This document shows, piece by piece, positions 1 to 9,951 of a DNA stretch of 64,000 bases. Under the pieces are notes generated by a model that saw only the letters and a program-made list of their open reading frames with translations, was not told where the DNA came from and searched no databases. The stretch is from Homoserinimonas sp. (GTDB lineage Bacteria; Actinomycetota; Actinomycetes; Actinomycetales; Microbacteriaceae): assembly GCA_023957835.1 (NCBI GenBank), contig JAMLGP010000001.1:179575-243574 (forward strand), written 5' to 3'. The translations under genes and the position numbers were made by a program. Position 1 is the first letter of the stretch. Each line of letters starts with the position of its first letter.

Positions 1-2
1 AG

Positions 3-68
3 ATGGCTTCGATCACCGCTTTGGAACGCGAAGGCCGAGTGGGAAGCCACCCGAGCGAGGTCAATTAG
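3..68 (+). CDS. 3' end of an unidentified protein gene
   Basis: An open frame enters from the left edge and ends at TAG 66-68 with the tail ALEREGRVGSHPSEVN. It stops just before a strong hairpin, which supports a true gene end. Too little remains to name the product. Position beside pdxH would suit a metabolic enzyme, but that is a guess. Confidence 0.45.
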   Translation: MASITALEREGRVGSHPSEVN

Positions 69-74
69 GCGCGT

Positions 75-102
75 GCGGGCATCCGGTTAGTCGGATGCCC
101 GC
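75..102. terminator. Bidirectional terminator hairpin
   Basis: Perfect 11-bp arms GCGGGCATCCG (75-85) and CGGATGCCCGC (92-102) enclose the loop GTTAGT. It lies between two gene ends that face each other, the truncated plus-strand gene and pdxH, so it can serve both. No U-tract follows, as is common in high-GC actinobacteria. Confidence 0.75.
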
Positions 103-132
103 CGTTGCCGACCCGGTCAGTCTGGCTGCTCC

Positions 133-795
133 TCAGGGGTAGAGTCTGCGGTGCTCCCAGCCGGTCTCGGTGCGCTCGTAGCGGAGTCTGCGGTGCATGC
201 GATCGGCTCCGCCGTGCCAGAACTCGACGGTTTGAGGAGTTAGCCGGTAGCCGTTCCAGTCCTCTGGCCGCAGCAGCGGGACTCCGGGTTCCGCGAGTCT
301 GGCCGCTTCGGCGCGGTAGGCGGCATCATCCTCGAGGGTTTCGCTTTGCCTGGACGCCGCAGAGCCCGCCTGCGAGGCGAGCGGCCGATCCCGCCAGATC
401 TCGTCCGACTCTTCCGGTTCGACAATTCGAACCGGTCCGGTCAGCCGCAATTGCTGCCTGGTCTCAAGCCAGTAGGCGACGATCGCAGCCCGAGGGTTTT
501 CTGCGAGCTGGCGGCCCTTGAGGCTGCTTGAATTTGTTGCGAACTCGACTCCGTCAAGATCGAATACCTTCGCCAGTACGAAGCGATTTGTGATTTCCCC
601 GGTCTCGCCGGCGGTAGCAATGGCGATGTTGTAGGGCTCGCGTACTCCGAGTCTGACGACTCGATCTGCCCATTCGACCATGAGGGGCATCGGGTCATCC
701 GGCGGTGAATCGAATTCCGGCAGCTCGAGTTCGATGTTGCCGGTGACTGATGGTTTCGACTTCAAACCGCTGCCTCCGATCCCGATTGCGTTCAA
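133..795 (-). CDS. pdxH: Pyridoxamine 5'-phosphate oxidase
   Basis: Oxidises pyridoxine or pyridoxamine 5'-phosphate to pyridoxal 5'-phosphate with FMN and oxygen in the cytosol, the last step of vitamin B6 salvage. The 220 residues match family length. The N-terminal half has the FMN-binding split-barrel segment (TNRFVLAKVFDLDGVEFATN, then AAIVAYWLETRQQLRLTG). The C-terminus has the family signature: RPEDWNGYRLTPQTVEFW, then RMHRRLRYER and a terminal WEHRRLYP. The start is a TTG and the first 20 residues are poorly conserved, so translation may begin a little downstream. The gene is monocistronic and divergent from the DUF255 gene across 61 bp. Confidence 0.93.
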   Translation of the reverse strand: MNAIGIGGSGLKSKPSVTGNIELELPEFDSPPDDPMPLMVEWADRVVRLGVREPYNIAIATAGETGEITNRFVLAKVFDLDGVEFATNSSSLKGRQLAENPRAAIVAYWLETRQQLRLTGPVRIVEPEESDEIWRDRPLASQAGSAASRQSETLEDDAAYRAEAARLAEPGVPLLRPEDWNGYRLTPQTVEFWHGGADRMHRRLRYERTETGWEHRRLYP

Positions 796-856
796 GCAGC
801 ACCTGCAGATTCAGGTTAGCCCCGTGTGTTTCAATTCTGGCGCGTAGCGTGGAACC

Positions 857-2716
857 ATGACCAATGCTCTGGCTGGTTCGCTCAGCCCTTATTTGCTGCA
901 GCACGCCGAAAATCCGGTCGACTGGCAGCCGTGGGGGCTCGCTCCGTTCGAAGAGGCGAAGCGACGGCAGGTTCCGGTGTTCGTCTCGATTGGTTACGCA
1001 ACCTGCCACTGGTGCCACGTCATGGCGCGGGAGAGTTTCTCCGACCCGGGAATTGCAAAGCTGCTCAATGAGCACTTCGTGGCGATCAAGGTGGATCGGG
1101 AGGAGCATCCGGAAGTCGACTCGACCTACATGACCATGGCGAGCGCGTTTTCGCAGAACCTCGGCTGGCCGCTTAACGTGTTCGTCACTCCGGAAGGCAA
1201 AGCCTTTTTCGCGGGGACCTACTGGCCGCCGGATGCCATGGCCGGGCATCCGTCTTTCCGTCAGATTCTCAGCCGCGTGATTGAAGCCTGGGGGTCGCAG
1301 AGAGGCGATGTCGAGCAAACCGCGGGCGCAATCGCAGATGCGATCGCAGGTCAATCGAATGCTGGGGCCGGCTCGCTGCCGGGCAGCGCGGAACTGGCAG
1401 CAGTGATTGCAGGACTTGGTCAAAGTGAAGATCCCGAGTTCGGCGGCTTCGGCGCGGCGCCAAAGTTTCCTCAGGTCCCCGCAATCGACTTTCTGCTTAC
1501 CGAGGGAAGTGCCGAAGCGCTCGGAATCGCAGAGCGGGCACTCGTTGCAATGGCGCAGTCGGAACTCCGAGACAAAATCGAGGGCGGCTTCTTTCGTTAT
1601 GCAACTAAGCGCGACTGGAGCGTTCCGCATTTCGAGCGCATGCTCTACGACAACGCCCAGTTGCTGGGCAGCTATTCGCGACTGGCGCTGGTCTCGGAAA
1701 AGCATCGCGATCTCGCCCTGGAGGTCGCAACCGGAATCGCCGACTTCCTCATGAAGATCCTCAAAGTTGAGGGCGGCCTCGCCTCGGCCCAAAACAGCGA
1801 GAGCATTGTTGACGGCTACCTGACCGAAGGGGACTACTACAGTCTGGATGCCGAAGCCCGAGCGAAGCAGTCGCCTCCCGAGCTCGACGCGAAAGTTCTC
1901 ACCGGCTGGAACGGCCTCGCCATAAATTCCCTTGCGCTCGCGGGATTTGCCCTCGATCGGCCCGGCTGGGTGGAGTTTGCGGAAGAGCTTGCGAGCTCGA
2001 TACTTGAGAACCAGCGCCAACCGGATGGCTCACTCGCCAGGGCGAGCCTGAACGGGCGGGTCTCGGCGGCATCCGCAGTGCTCGAGGACTACGGTCTGCT
2101 CGCTCGCGGTCTCGTGCAGCTTGCCATTGCAACCGGAGAACCAAAGTGGGCGGTACAGGCCCGCGAGCTTGTGGTCGCCTGCCTTGGAGAGGACGGATTC
2201 CGGACTGCCGGCTCAGCCGATTCGACCCTTTCGAAACTCGGCCTGAACTCTGAAATCGATCCGACCGAGGGGCCGTTTCCTTCCGGTCCGGTGGCACTGG
2301 CCGATACTTCGAGGCTGCTCTACGCTCTCGGTGCTGAGCGCAGGTTCTTGGAGGCGGCCATTGCCCAGGCGGAGCAGAATGCGGGGTTCGCCCTGAAGCA
2401 TCCGCTCGGCTTCGCGGGAAACCTGCGGCTTGCTGCTGATCTCGCCGCAGGCAATTCGCAGCTCGTGGTCGTCTACTCGGGAAGCGAAGTCGACTCTGCT
2501 GGTGGCCTTGTCGAGTTTTCCCGCAGGTTCGAGCGGGCGGGTTGCACTTCGATCGCGGTAACGGATGAACAGGCCGGAAAGTGGGTTGAAAACGGGTTCA
2601 GCCTGTTCGAAGGGAGAGGCTCGAATTCGAAGCCCGCGACCGCCTACTTTTGCGAAGACTTCGTCTGCCGCTTGCCGGTCGACGACCTCGCTGCGCTAGA
2701 GGACTTGCTCGGCTGA
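857..2716 (+). CDS. DUF255 / YyaL-type protein with thioredoxin-like domain
   Basis: The 619-residue protein belongs to the YyaL/SSP411 (DUF255) family: an N-terminal thioredoxin-like domain followed by an alpha/alpha six-barrel like that of N-acylglucosamine epimerases. The N-terminus has the hallmark [18 protein letters not shown] and then [16 protein letters not shown], which contains the CxxC-type pair CHWC. The barrel section has typical FGAAPKFPQ and [13 protein letters not shown] segments. The precise reaction is unknown for the family; a redox or sugar-binding role is usually proposed. Its last 73 bp overlap the 3' end of the convergent Ig-like membrane protein gene. Confidence 0.88.
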   Translation: MTNALAGSLSPYLLQHAENPVDWQPWGLAPFEEAKRRQVPVFVSIGYATCHWCHVMARESFSDPGIAKLLNEHFVAIKVDREEHPEVDSTYMTMASAFSQNLGWPLNVFVTPEGKAFFAGTYWPPDAMAGHPSFRQILSRVIEAWGSQRGDVEQTAGAIADAIAGQSNAGAGSLPGSAELAAVIAGLGQSEDPEFGGFGAAPKFPQVPAIDFLLTEGSAEALGIAERALVAMAQSELRDKIEGGFFRYATKRDWSVPHFERMLYDNAQLLGSYSRLALVSEKHRDLALEVATGIADFLMKILKVEGGLASAQNSESIVDGYLTEGDYYSLDAEARAKQSPPELDAKVLTGWNGLAINSLALAGFALDRPGWVEFAEELASSILENQRQPDGSLARASLNGRVSAASAVLEDYGLLARGLVQLAIATGEPKWAVQARELVVACLGEDGFRTAGSADSTLSKLGLNSEIDPTEGPFPSGPVALADTSRLLYALGAERRFLEAAIAQAEQNAGFALKHPLGFAGNLRLAADLAAGNSQLVVVYSGSEVDSAGGLVEFSRRFERAGCTSIAVTDEQAGKWVENGFSLFEGRGSNSKPATAYFCEDFVCRLPVDDLAALEDLLG

Positions 2717-5640
2717 GTCGCAGTCCTGGCTGCGGCGGGAGCTTTGGCCTTTATCGGAGCCTTTGTCGGAGTCGCGGTCCTGGACTTAGCCGACGTGTCC
2801 TTCGCGGCAGTGGCTTTTGATTGAGTCTTCTCTATTGCAGCGACTTTAGTAGCCTTCGCAACTTTGGTTGCTGTTGCGGTTTTGCCTGCTGGCGTTGTTG
2901 CAGGCTTCTTTCGCGCGGCAGCCTTAACCGGCTCGGGCTTTTCTTCAGGATGAGTGCGGAACCACCAGTAGATGGCGAGACAGACCAGGCTGAAGATCGC
3001 GAACACGATCATCCAGATCCAAAGCGGCTGGTTGATGTCCCCCCAAAGTCCGCCGCTGCCGACGACGATCACGAAGAAGGCGATCAGCACCACTCCGTAG
3101 ACGATCGCCCAGCGAAGTTTCGAGGACTTGAACAGAGTGCGACCGTCAAAGTAAGTAATCGGCAGCAGCGCAACCACAAGGCTCGAGAGGCCGGCGGCGC
3201 CGATCGCGGCGACAGTGTCGTCAAATAGCGCGCCGAAGAAGCTGCCGCTGGCGATAGCGCCGGCGACCAGATTGTAGATGATCCAGCCGATGATCGAGAG
3301 CCCGAATTGCACTCCGGCCCAGGTGAGCACGTACTTCACTTCGCTCTTTCGGCTCACTCTTCCGCCTAAGGCGAGGGTGAGGATCAGGCCGATCAGTAAT
3401 CCCGGAGCGAAGTCGAGAACTCTCGAGACGATGACCCCGAGCAGGGCGATGATGAGTCCGAACGGCTGCAGCTGAATGGAGGAAACGATGTTCCAGTTGC
3501 GCTTGAGAATCCTGCTGGTGATCTGGTTCGCCAGGTAGCCGAGAAGGAAGGTCGCAATGACGCATGAAATGAAAAGCCTGAGCGAGGCGAGATCGAACCC
3601 GAATCTAGGGTCTGAAAAGCTCAGGATGAACGAGGCGAGAACCGTGAGGATGATTCCGCCGATGAGCGGCTTCTTCTTCGACCACTTCTTGAGCCGCTCA
3701 ATCCAGCCGACTTTTGGCAGACGAAAGCGACCGAAGACTCGTTCGTAGTTTTCGTCGAGGCTCGAATTCACGAGTTCGGCAGGAAGAGCCACGAAGAACA
3801 GCAGTGCAATCCCGCTGCCGGCGCCTGCTGCCAGCACAATCGGACTGCTCAGAATCTCGGCGAATTTCGGAAGCGATCCGGTAAACGAAGTGGGTGCGGC
3901 GGGGTCGTTTCGATTCGCCTTCGCGGCAAGGGCCCTCCGCTGTTGCTTCGTGTCCTGATCCGAGCCGGAGTTGTTCTCGGCCCGATTCTGGTCCGCGCCG
4001 GGTGAGGCGTCATCCTGGGTCTCAGGCTCTTCGGCCTGCGGCGTCGGCTGGACCGTAACCGGCACCGTCGTGGTCTGCGCATTCTGCTCGGGATCGGTCA
4101 CCGTCACCACGAACTCGTGCGCTCCAGCGGGCGTGGAGTCCGGGATCGTCGCGGCGAGAGCGAAGTTGCCGTTGGCATCGACGACTGTAGTCCCAAGAAG
4201 AATCGGATCGGAGTGAATCTCTGCAATGACGCTGGACCCGGGCGGGAGGTCCCCTCCGGAGAAATTGACTGTGTCGCCTGGGAATGGGAACGGGTTGTCA
4301 GTCTGGAACGAGAGTGACCAATTGATCAGGAATGACTGCGGAGGATTGGCCGGAGCGGGATTGCCAGGGTTTGCCGGAGGAGCCGGCGGTGGCGCAGTGA
4401 CGGTCAGCACGAGTTGCGGAGCTGACGGCAGCCCGCTCGAATTGCCCCAGCCGTCCGTCTGGCGCAGGTAGATGTTGTGCACCCCGAGTGCGAGCGACTG
4501 GACGATTGTGCAATTGAAACTGTTCAGTTCGCCAATGGGATCGGCCTGTGTGCAACTGAGGGGATTAGCGCCGTCGAATACCTCGAGAGTCGCACCGGTC
4601 TCGGCAACCCCTGAAATTGTCGGGTGAGCGCCGGCTCTAGAGGCGAAGACCGAACCTCCCGATTCAGAGTCGTGAGGAGAGGTGACTGTCGGAAAATCCG
4701 GAGGGGTCGTGTCATTGAGTACCAATGGAACCGGAGCGCTCAACGCGGAAACATTGCCCGCGAGGTCGGTTTGGGTGGCAGTCAGGGTGTGGGCGTCATC
4801 CTGAAAACTCAAGGTCGGCGAGCAGGCCCAGTACCCCGTGTAGTCGATCGGGCCCGTCGGGCAGGCTACGGGATGTCCGTCTGCGTAAACCTGAACGGTT
4901 GCATTTTCCTCGGCGGAACCGCTAATCAGAAACGGCGGAGAACTGTTTACCGGGTTTGCGATCGGGTCGATCGTCGGTGCGGCAGGAGCAACGGTGTCGA
5001 TGTGCAGGGTTCTCGTGCTCGAGAAAATTGTGGTCGCACCGAAGGTGGTTTCGACCAGGTAGGTATAGTCGCCATCCGGAATCGTCCCCGAAGTGCAATT
5101 CCATGCCTGATTTACAACCGTGCCGCCGCAGAAGTGGATTAGGAAATCATCCGTGTAGACGTCGAAGTAGGTGCCGTCCGAAGCCCCCGAGAAGGTGGGC
5201 TGGTAATCATTGGTGTAGAGGCCATCCGCTGGAGCGGCGATAGTCGGCCGGTTGACGATCGTGATGGTGATCGGCGCGCCGGGAACTGAAGTCTCTGGCA
5301 CCGCATCGGTCGCGGTGGCCCTCAGGTAGTTGAGTCCGTGGGCGAGGGTCCCCGTCGGGGCCGTGCAATACCAGACGGTCGCGAGGGGATTGGTTGGCAC
5401 CGTGCAGTAAGGGGAGTAGTTGACGCCGTCGGTCGAGGACTCGACGTTTATTTGCTCGATTCCCAGATCCATGCTTCCCTGGACGGCAGGCTGATCAGCG
5501 GCGGTGATCCAGGGATCCGGATAGGTCTGATCTATCGATGGCGGGTTCGGCGCAGCGAAGGCGGCCGGCAATCCAACCCCGAAGCTCAGGACGACGAGAG
5601 CGAGTACGCCGGAGGCTGCCAAAGTGCGGCGAGCTTTCAC
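2644..5640 (-). CDS. Large exported Ig-like repeat protein with C-terminal multi-pass membrane domain
   Basis: About 998 residues from GTG 5640, chosen over the ATG at 5709 because AAGGAAGAAGG lies just upstream and it places the signal peptide ([20 protein letters not shown]...AFA) at the N-terminus. Residues about 30-430 are several bacterial Ig-like or big-domain repeats (for example [19 protein letters not shown]). A proline-rich linker and one more Ig-like domain follow. From about 610 there are seven or eight hydrophobic segments with [15 protein letters not shown] and [12 protein letters not shown], resembling membrane proteins annotated with an FGLLP motif. The tail is an Ala/Lys/Thr/Ser-rich, highly basic cytoplasmic stretch of about 110 residues. 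Likely a cell-envelope protein; its ligand is unknown. It lies downstream of pmt on the same strand and could be an O-mannosylation substrate (inference). Confidence 0.8.
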   Translation of the reverse strand: MKARRTLAASGVLALVVLSFGVGLPAAFAAPNPPSIDQTYPDPWITAADQPAVQGSMDLGIEQINVESSTDGVNYSPYCTVPTNPLATVWYCTAPTGTLAHGLNYLRATATDAVPETSVPGAPITITIVNRPTIAAPADGLYTNDYQPTFSGASDGTYFDVYTDDFLIHFCGGTVVNQAWNCTSGTIPDGDYTYLVETTFGATTIFSSTRTLHIDTVAPAAPTIDPIANPVNSSPPFLISGSAEENATVQVYADGHPVACPTGPIDYTGYWACSPTLSFQDDAHTLTATQTDLAGNVSALSAPVPLVLNDTTPPDFPTVTSPHDSESGGSVFASRAGAHPTISGVAETGATLEVFDGANPLSCTQADPIGELNSFNCTIVQSLALGVHNIYLRQTDGWGNSSGLPSAPQLVLTVTAPPPAPPANPGNPAPANPPQSFLINWSLSFQTDNPFPFPGDTVNFSGGDLPPGSSVIAEIHSDPILLGTTVVDANGNFALAATIPDSTPAGAHEFVVTVTDPEQNAQTTTVPVTVQPTPQAEEPETQDDASPGADQNRAENNSGSDQDTKQQRRALAAKANRNDPAAPTSFTGSLPKFAEILSSPIVLAAGAGSGIALLFFVALPAELVNSSLDENYERVFGRFRLPKVGWIERLKKWSKKKPLIGGIILTVLASFILSFSDPRFGFDLASLRLFISCVIATFLLGYLANQITSRILKRNWNIVSSIQLQPFGLIIALLGVIVSRVLDFAPGLLIGLILTLALGGRVSRKSEVKYVLTWAGVQFGLSIIGWIIYNLVAGAIASGSFFGALFDDTVAAIGAAGLSSLVVALLPITYFDGRTLFKSSKLRWAIVYGVVLIAFFVIVVGSGGLWGDINQPLWIWMIVFAIFSLVCLAIYWWFRTHPEEKPEPVKAAARKKPATTPAGKTATATKVAKATKVAAIEKTQSKATAAKDTSAKSRTATPTKAPIKAKAPAAARTATQPSKSSSAARSSTGKRQTKSSQK

Positions 5641-5733
5641 GACGCCTTCTTCCTTTGACACAGCGGTGCCGGGTTCTGTCGGGTGGGGTGAATCCGAGGA
5701 TAAACCCAAATCGGCATCCAGCGTGATAAATCA

Positions 5734-5746
5734 TCCGGTTGCCGGA
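5734..5746 (-). terminator. Small hairpin between pmt and the Ig-like gene
   Basis: Arms TCCGG (5734-5738) and CCGGA (5742-5746) with the loop TTG follow the pmt stop. The stem is short, so it is a weak terminator or attenuator at best. Confidence 0.3.
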
Positions 5747-5753
5747 CGCGAGC

Positions 5754-7412
5754 CTAAATCCAGGTCGGCAGCCAATAGTGAAGCTGAATGAACCAAAGCG
5801 GCATTTGCATTCCGGTCCATAGCGGGTAGAAGAAGGCGCTGACCAGCACAATCATTCCCAGGATCACGGCAACCAGTCGGATGCCGCCGACCCTCCGCCA
5901 GTATTCATCTGTCCGCTTTCCCAGCATCAGCCCGAGCACGTACGCGAGTGCGAGAACGAGGAACGGCTCGAAGACGATCGTGTAGAACTGGAAGACAGTT
6001 CGATCCAGGTAGAGCAGCCAGGGCAAATAGCCAGCGGCGATCCCGATGAGGATCGCCCCGGACTGCCAGTTGCGGTAGCGGATCAGGCGGTAGATGAGGT
6101 AGACAGCGGCAGCTACCGCCCCCCACCAGATGAACGGGTTTGCGATTCCGGTGATCGATTCTCCGCAGCGAGTGAAGTCGCAGCCGTTCTGGCCGAAGTC
6201 GCTGCCCTGGTAGTACATGGAGGTCGGCCGAATCATTAGCAGCCAGGTGAGCGGGTTCGCCTGATAACCGTGGGCCTGGTGCAGTCCCACGTTGTAAGCG
6301 TAGGCGCTCGCCTGATAGTGCCAGAAGCTTTGCCATTCCAGCGGCACCCAGGAGAGCGCCCCGGTCCAGGCGTTTCCGGCCTGTTCCGCCCAGTGGCGGT
6401 AGTAGCCACGGTCGGTTGCGAACCAGCCGACCCAGGTTGAAAGGTAGGCGATCAGTGCGATCGGCACAGTCAGCAGGAATGAAACCGGCCCCTGCTTCAC
6501 GATCGTTCCGGTAGCGAAGAAGGTGACTCCTTCTCTGCGCCTGGCCATGGCATCCACTGCGAGAGAGTAGACGGCGAAAATCGCGAGGAAGTAGATGCCG
6601 TTCCATTTGACGGCGCTGGCCAGGCCCAGACTCACGCCCATGGCGAATAGCCAGGGCCGCCACCAAAGCGCGGGCCCCCAGTCGGTCGTGCGGCCCTGTT
6701 CGACTCGCCGTTTCTTCCAGAGCAGGAGCCGCAATTTGGATTGTCGACGGTCCAGCAGCAGGAAGGTGAAGCCGAGCATTACGAATACGGTGAGGATTCC
6801 ATCCAGCAGGGCAACCCTCGACATGACGATCGCGTTGCCGTCGATCGCGAGCAATCCGCCTGCGATTGCCGCTATCACTGTCGACTTGAACAACAGGCGG
6901 GCAACCACGATCGTGAGCGCTACCAGCAGGATGCCGAAGACAGCAGTGCTGAATCTCCAGCCGAGAGAGTTCTCGGCCCCGAAAATTGCCAGTCCGATCG
7001 AAATAACCCACTTGCCGAGCGGCGGGTGGACCACGAAGGAGCCTGCTTCGGAATAGCCGTTGACTTCGCCCGAGTTGAAGAACGAGTCCGATTCTGCAGG
7101 CCACTGCGCTTCATAACCCAGGTGCATGAGGGTCCAGGAGTCCTTGACGTAGTAGGTCTCATCGAAGACGAGCGAATGCGGCTGGGTGAGGTTCCAGAAT
7201 CTGAGCACGGTCGCAAGCAGGATCACCGCCGTCGGGGCTGCCCAGTCCCAAAGTTTTCGCCGGAGCGGAGTGCGGAGCACTCGGGCCCACCAGTCGTCGA
7301 GCTTCGACCCGACAGGTTCGTAGCTCCGGGTCGGGGCCAGATCAGAATTTTCGGTGAGATCGCGAGCAGAATCGCCAGTTACGACCGCGTCGAAGTCGCC
7401 TCGCTCGCTCAC
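5754..7412 (-). CDS. pmt: Protein O-mannosyltransferase (GT39 family)
   Basis: Integral membrane enzyme that transfers mannose from polyprenyl-phosphate-mannose to Ser/Thr of proteins during Sec export. The 552-residue protein has about ten hydrophobic segments. The first outer loop contains the catalytic acidic site (LVFDETYYVKDSWT, with the DE pair) as in GT39 enzymes, and HPPLGKW follows. The C-terminal region carries WLLYLDRTVFQFY and FEPFLVLALAY, conserved in actinobacterial Pmt. It is divergent from rsmI, an arrangement well known in actinobacteria and useful as confirmation. Confidence 0.94.
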   Translation of the reverse strand: MSERGDFDAVVTGDSARDLTENSDLAPTRSYEPVGSKLDDWWARVLRTPLRRKLWDWAAPTAVILLATVLRFWNLTQPHSLVFDETYYVKDSWTLMHLGYEAQWPAESDSFFNSGEVNGYSEAGSFVVHPPLGKWVISIGLAIFGAENSLGWRFSTAVFGILLVALTIVVARLLFKSTVIAAIAGGLLAIDGNAIVMSRVALLDGILTVFVMLGFTFLLLDRRQSKLRLLLWKKRRVEQGRTTDWGPALWWRPWLFAMGVSLGLASAVKWNGIYFLAIFAVYSLAVDAMARRREGVTFFATGTIVKQGPVSFLLTVPIALIAYLSTWVGWFATDRGYYRHWAEQAGNAWTGALSWVPLEWQSFWHYQASAYAYNVGLHQAHGYQANPLTWLLMIRPTSMYYQGSDFGQNGCDFTRCGESITGIANPFIWWGAVAAAVYLIYRLIRYRNWQSGAILIGIAAGYLPWLLYLDRTVFQFYTIVFEPFLVLALAYVLGLMLGKRTDEYWRRVGGIRLVAVILGMIVLVSAFFYPLWTGMQMPLWFIQLHYWLPTWI

Positions 7413-7522
7413 TCCGCAATGCTAACCAACTCAACCGACCGGAATCTTCTCAAGCCCTGGCAGCAGGAGAGTTGGCAGGAAAGTTAGCAGAGTCCTCGAC
7501 GGGGAGATGGCAGTATGTAGCC

Positions 7523-8332
7523 GTGATCATCCTGGCCGCGACTCCGATCGGGAACCTCGGCGACGCCAGCCGACGCCTGATTGAAGCCCTCGAGAACGCA
7601 AAGGTTGTGGCGGCGGAAGACACTCGGACCGCCATCCATCTCATGAAGGCCCTCGGGATCGAAAACCAGCCGAAGCTCGTGGCTCTGCACGAACACAACG
7701 AGGTAGAAAAGGCCAGGTCGATCGCCGAACTTGGCCGGGACGAGGACTTGCTGGTGATTACCGATGCCGGAATGCCCGCAATCAGCGACCCCGGGTTCAG
7801 GCTGGTGGAGGCTGCAATCGAAAGCGGAGTCACGGTCACCGCCCTGCCAGGGCCGAGTGCGGTACTCACCGCGCTCGCACTATCGGGACTGCCGACCGAT
7901 CGGTTCAGCTTCGAAGGGTTCATTCCGCGCAAATCCAGAAGAGCCTACTTTTCTAAGCTCGCCGGTGAGGAGCGCACCATGGTGTTCTTCGAGTCCCCAA
8001 ACCGGCTTGCAGAGTCTCTCGAGGACGCGGCCGAAGCCTTCGGGGCCGATCGTCGGGTGGCGGTTGCAAGAGAGTTGACCAAGCTGCACGAGGAAGTGCG
8101 CAGGGGGACCGCAGCCGAGCTCGCTAAGTGGGCAGCCGAAGGGGTACGCGGGGAGATCTGCATAGTGATCGAGGGCGCCGCTCCAAAGCTCGTGGGCTTT
8201 GAAGACGCGGCCGCTCAAGTGAGAGCGCTGGTGGCTGCCGGATCCAGCCTTAGGGATGCCGCGGCCGAAGTAGCCGAATCGACCGGCCACAGCAGGCGGG
8301 AGCTGTATCAGGCGGCGCTGGAGGGCCGGTAA
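7523..8332 (+). CDS. rsmI: 16S rRNA (cytidine-1402-2'-O)-methyltransferase
   Basis: Methylates the 2'-OH of C1402 in the 16S rRNA P-site region with S-adenosylmethionine. I start at GTG 7523 (protein begins VIILAATPIGNLGDAS) because homologues begin there and GGGGAGATGG lies just upstream; an ATG at 7472 would add 17 unrelated residues. The tetrapyrrole-methylase fold motifs are visible: AATPIGNLGD, AAEDTR, ITDAGMPAISDPG and ALPGPSAVLTALALSGLP. About 269 residues, the family norm. It heads a run of translation and rRNA-modification genes. Confidence 0.95.
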   Translation: MIILAATPIGNLGDASRRLIEALENAKVVAAEDTRTAIHLMKALGIENQPKLVALHEHNEVEKARSIAELGRDEDLLVITDAGMPAISDPGFRLVEAAIESGVTVTALPGPSAVLTALALSGLPTDRFSFEGFIPRKSRRAYFSKLAGEERTMVFFESPNRLAESLEDAAEAFGADRRVAVARELTKLHEEVRRGTAAELAKWAAEGVRGEICIVIEGAAPKLVGFEDAAAQVRALVAAGSSLRDAAAEVAESTGHSRRELYQAALEGR

Positions 8333-8373
8333 CAGCGGCTCTCACGCGAATAGTCGCGAATAGAATTGAGCGC

Positions 8374-9951
8374 ATGCCCTCGGATCGCTCCTTCTACATC
8401 ACCACCCCGATCTATTACCCGAGCGATCTTCCGCACATCGGCCACGGCTACACGACCGTAGCTGCCGACACTCTCGCGAGATGGCACCGCCAGGCGGGGG
8501 ACGACACCTGGATGCTCACCGGCACCGACGAGCACGGCCAGAAAATGCTTCGGGCCGCGGCCGCCAACGGAGTTGGGCCTCAGGAGTGGGTCGACAAGCT
8601 CGTAAACGAGTCCTGGATTCCCCTTTTGAAGACCCTGGACGTCGCCAACGACGACTACATTCGAACGACTCAGCCGAGGCACGAAGAGAGGGTACGGCAG
8701 TTCGTCGCGGATATCCACGACCGCGGCTTCATCTACCAGGGCGAGTACGAGGCGCTCTACTGCGTCGGCTGCGAAGAGTTCAAGCCCGAATCCGAAATCG
8801 TCATGGGAACAGGCGAATTTGAGGGAGTGCCGGTTTGCGCAATCCACTCCAAGCCGCTCGAATTGCTCAAGGAGCAGAACTACTTCTTCAAGCTCAGCGA
8901 GTTCCAGAAGAAGCTGCTGAAGTTGTACGCCGACAACCCGGACTTCGTGCAGCCGGAATCGGCCCGCAACGAGGTGGTCTCCTTTGTCAAGCGGGGGCTC
9001 AAGGACCTTTCAATTTCCAGGTCGAGCTTCGACTGGGGGATCAAGGTCCCGTGGGACGAAAGTCACATCATCTACGTCTGGGTTGACGCCCTGCTCAACT
9101 ATGTGACCGCGATCGGCTACGGCGTCGACGAGGCCGAGTTCGAGCGGCGCTGGCCGGCGACCCACATCGTCGGCAAGGACATCCTTCGCTTTCACGCCGT
9201 GATCTGGCCGGCGATGCTCATGGCTGCCGGGGTCGAAGTGCCTCATCAGGTTTTCGCCCACGGCTGGCTGCTCGTCGGCGGCGAGAAGATGTCGAAGTCG
9301 AAGCTCACCGGAATCGCGCCCAACGAGATTACCGACACCTTCGGTTCAGACGCTTTTCGCTACTACTTTCTGAGCGCGATCGATTTCGGCCAGGACGGCT
9401 CCTTCAGCTGGGAGGACATGTCCGCCAGATACCAGTCCGAGCTCGCCAACGGATTCGGAAACCTCGCCTCGCGCACGATTGCGATGATCGAAAAGTACTT
9501 TGCCGGAAAAGTGCCCGAGCCGACTGAATATCAGGATGCAGATCTGGCCATTCAGCGGCTGGTCGCCTCGGCGGCCCGCTCGGCTGATGCCTCGATCGAA
9601 AAGCTCGAAATCCACGACGCGATCAAGTCGATTTGGGCGATTGTGGATGAGCTGAATGGCTACATCACAGAGAACGAGCCGTGGGCGCTCGCCAAGTCGG
9701 AGGACTCCAGACCGCGACTTGCCACCGTGCTCTACACCGTTGCGGAAGGGCTGCGAGCGCTCGCGGTGCTGCTTTCACCGGTGATTCCCAAGGCGACAGC
9801 GAAACTCTGGGCGGCGCTCGGTGCTCCAGGGACCGTGCAGGAGCAGCCGATCAGGGAAGCCGGAAACTGGGGTCAGTCGAAGCCGGGCAGTGTTGTCACG
9901 AGCATCCCGCCGCTTTTCCCGCGAATTGAAAGCGCCGAGGGCGAGGCTTGA
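8374..9951 (+). CDS. metG: Methionyl-tRNA synthetase
   Basis: Class Ia synthetase charging tRNA-Met. The HIGH motif appears in LPHIGHGYT near residue 18 and KMSKS in GEKMSKSKLTG near residue 310. A small zinc-knuckle region is represented by CVGCEEF. The 525 residues correspond to the shorter form without the C-terminal tRNA-binding EMAP domain. The stop overlaps the tatD start codon, so the two genes are likely co-transcribed. Confidence 0.96.
   Translation: MPSDRSFYITTPIYYPSDLPHIGHGYTTVAADTLARWHRQAGDDTWMLTGTDEHGQKMLRAAAANGVGPQEWVDKLVNESWIPLLKTLDVANDDYIRTTQPRHEERVRQFVADIHDRGFIYQGEYEALYCVGCEEFKPESEIVMGTGEFEGVPVCAIHSKPLELLKEQNYFFKLSEFQKKLLKLYADNPDFVQPESARNEVVSFVKRGLKDLSISRSSFDWGIKVPWDESHIIYVWVDALLNYVTAIGYGVDEAEFERRWPATHIVGKDILRFHAVIWPAMLMAAGVEVPHQVFAHGWLLVGGEKMSKSKLTGIAPNEITDTFGSDAFRYYFLSAIDFGQDGSFSWEDMSARYQSELANGFGNLASRTIAMIEKYFAGKVPEPTEYQDADLAIQRLVASAARSADASIEKLEIHDAIKSIWAIVDELNGYITENEPWALAKSEDSRPRLATVLYTVAEGLRALAVLLSPVIPKATAKLWAALGAPGTVQEQPIREAGNWGQSKPGSVVTSIPPLFPRIESAEGEA

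Noticed and set aside
695..2020. 441-residue open frame on the minus strand
   Set aside because: It lies antisense within the DUF255 gene, has no family resemblance, and arises from high-GC codon bias.
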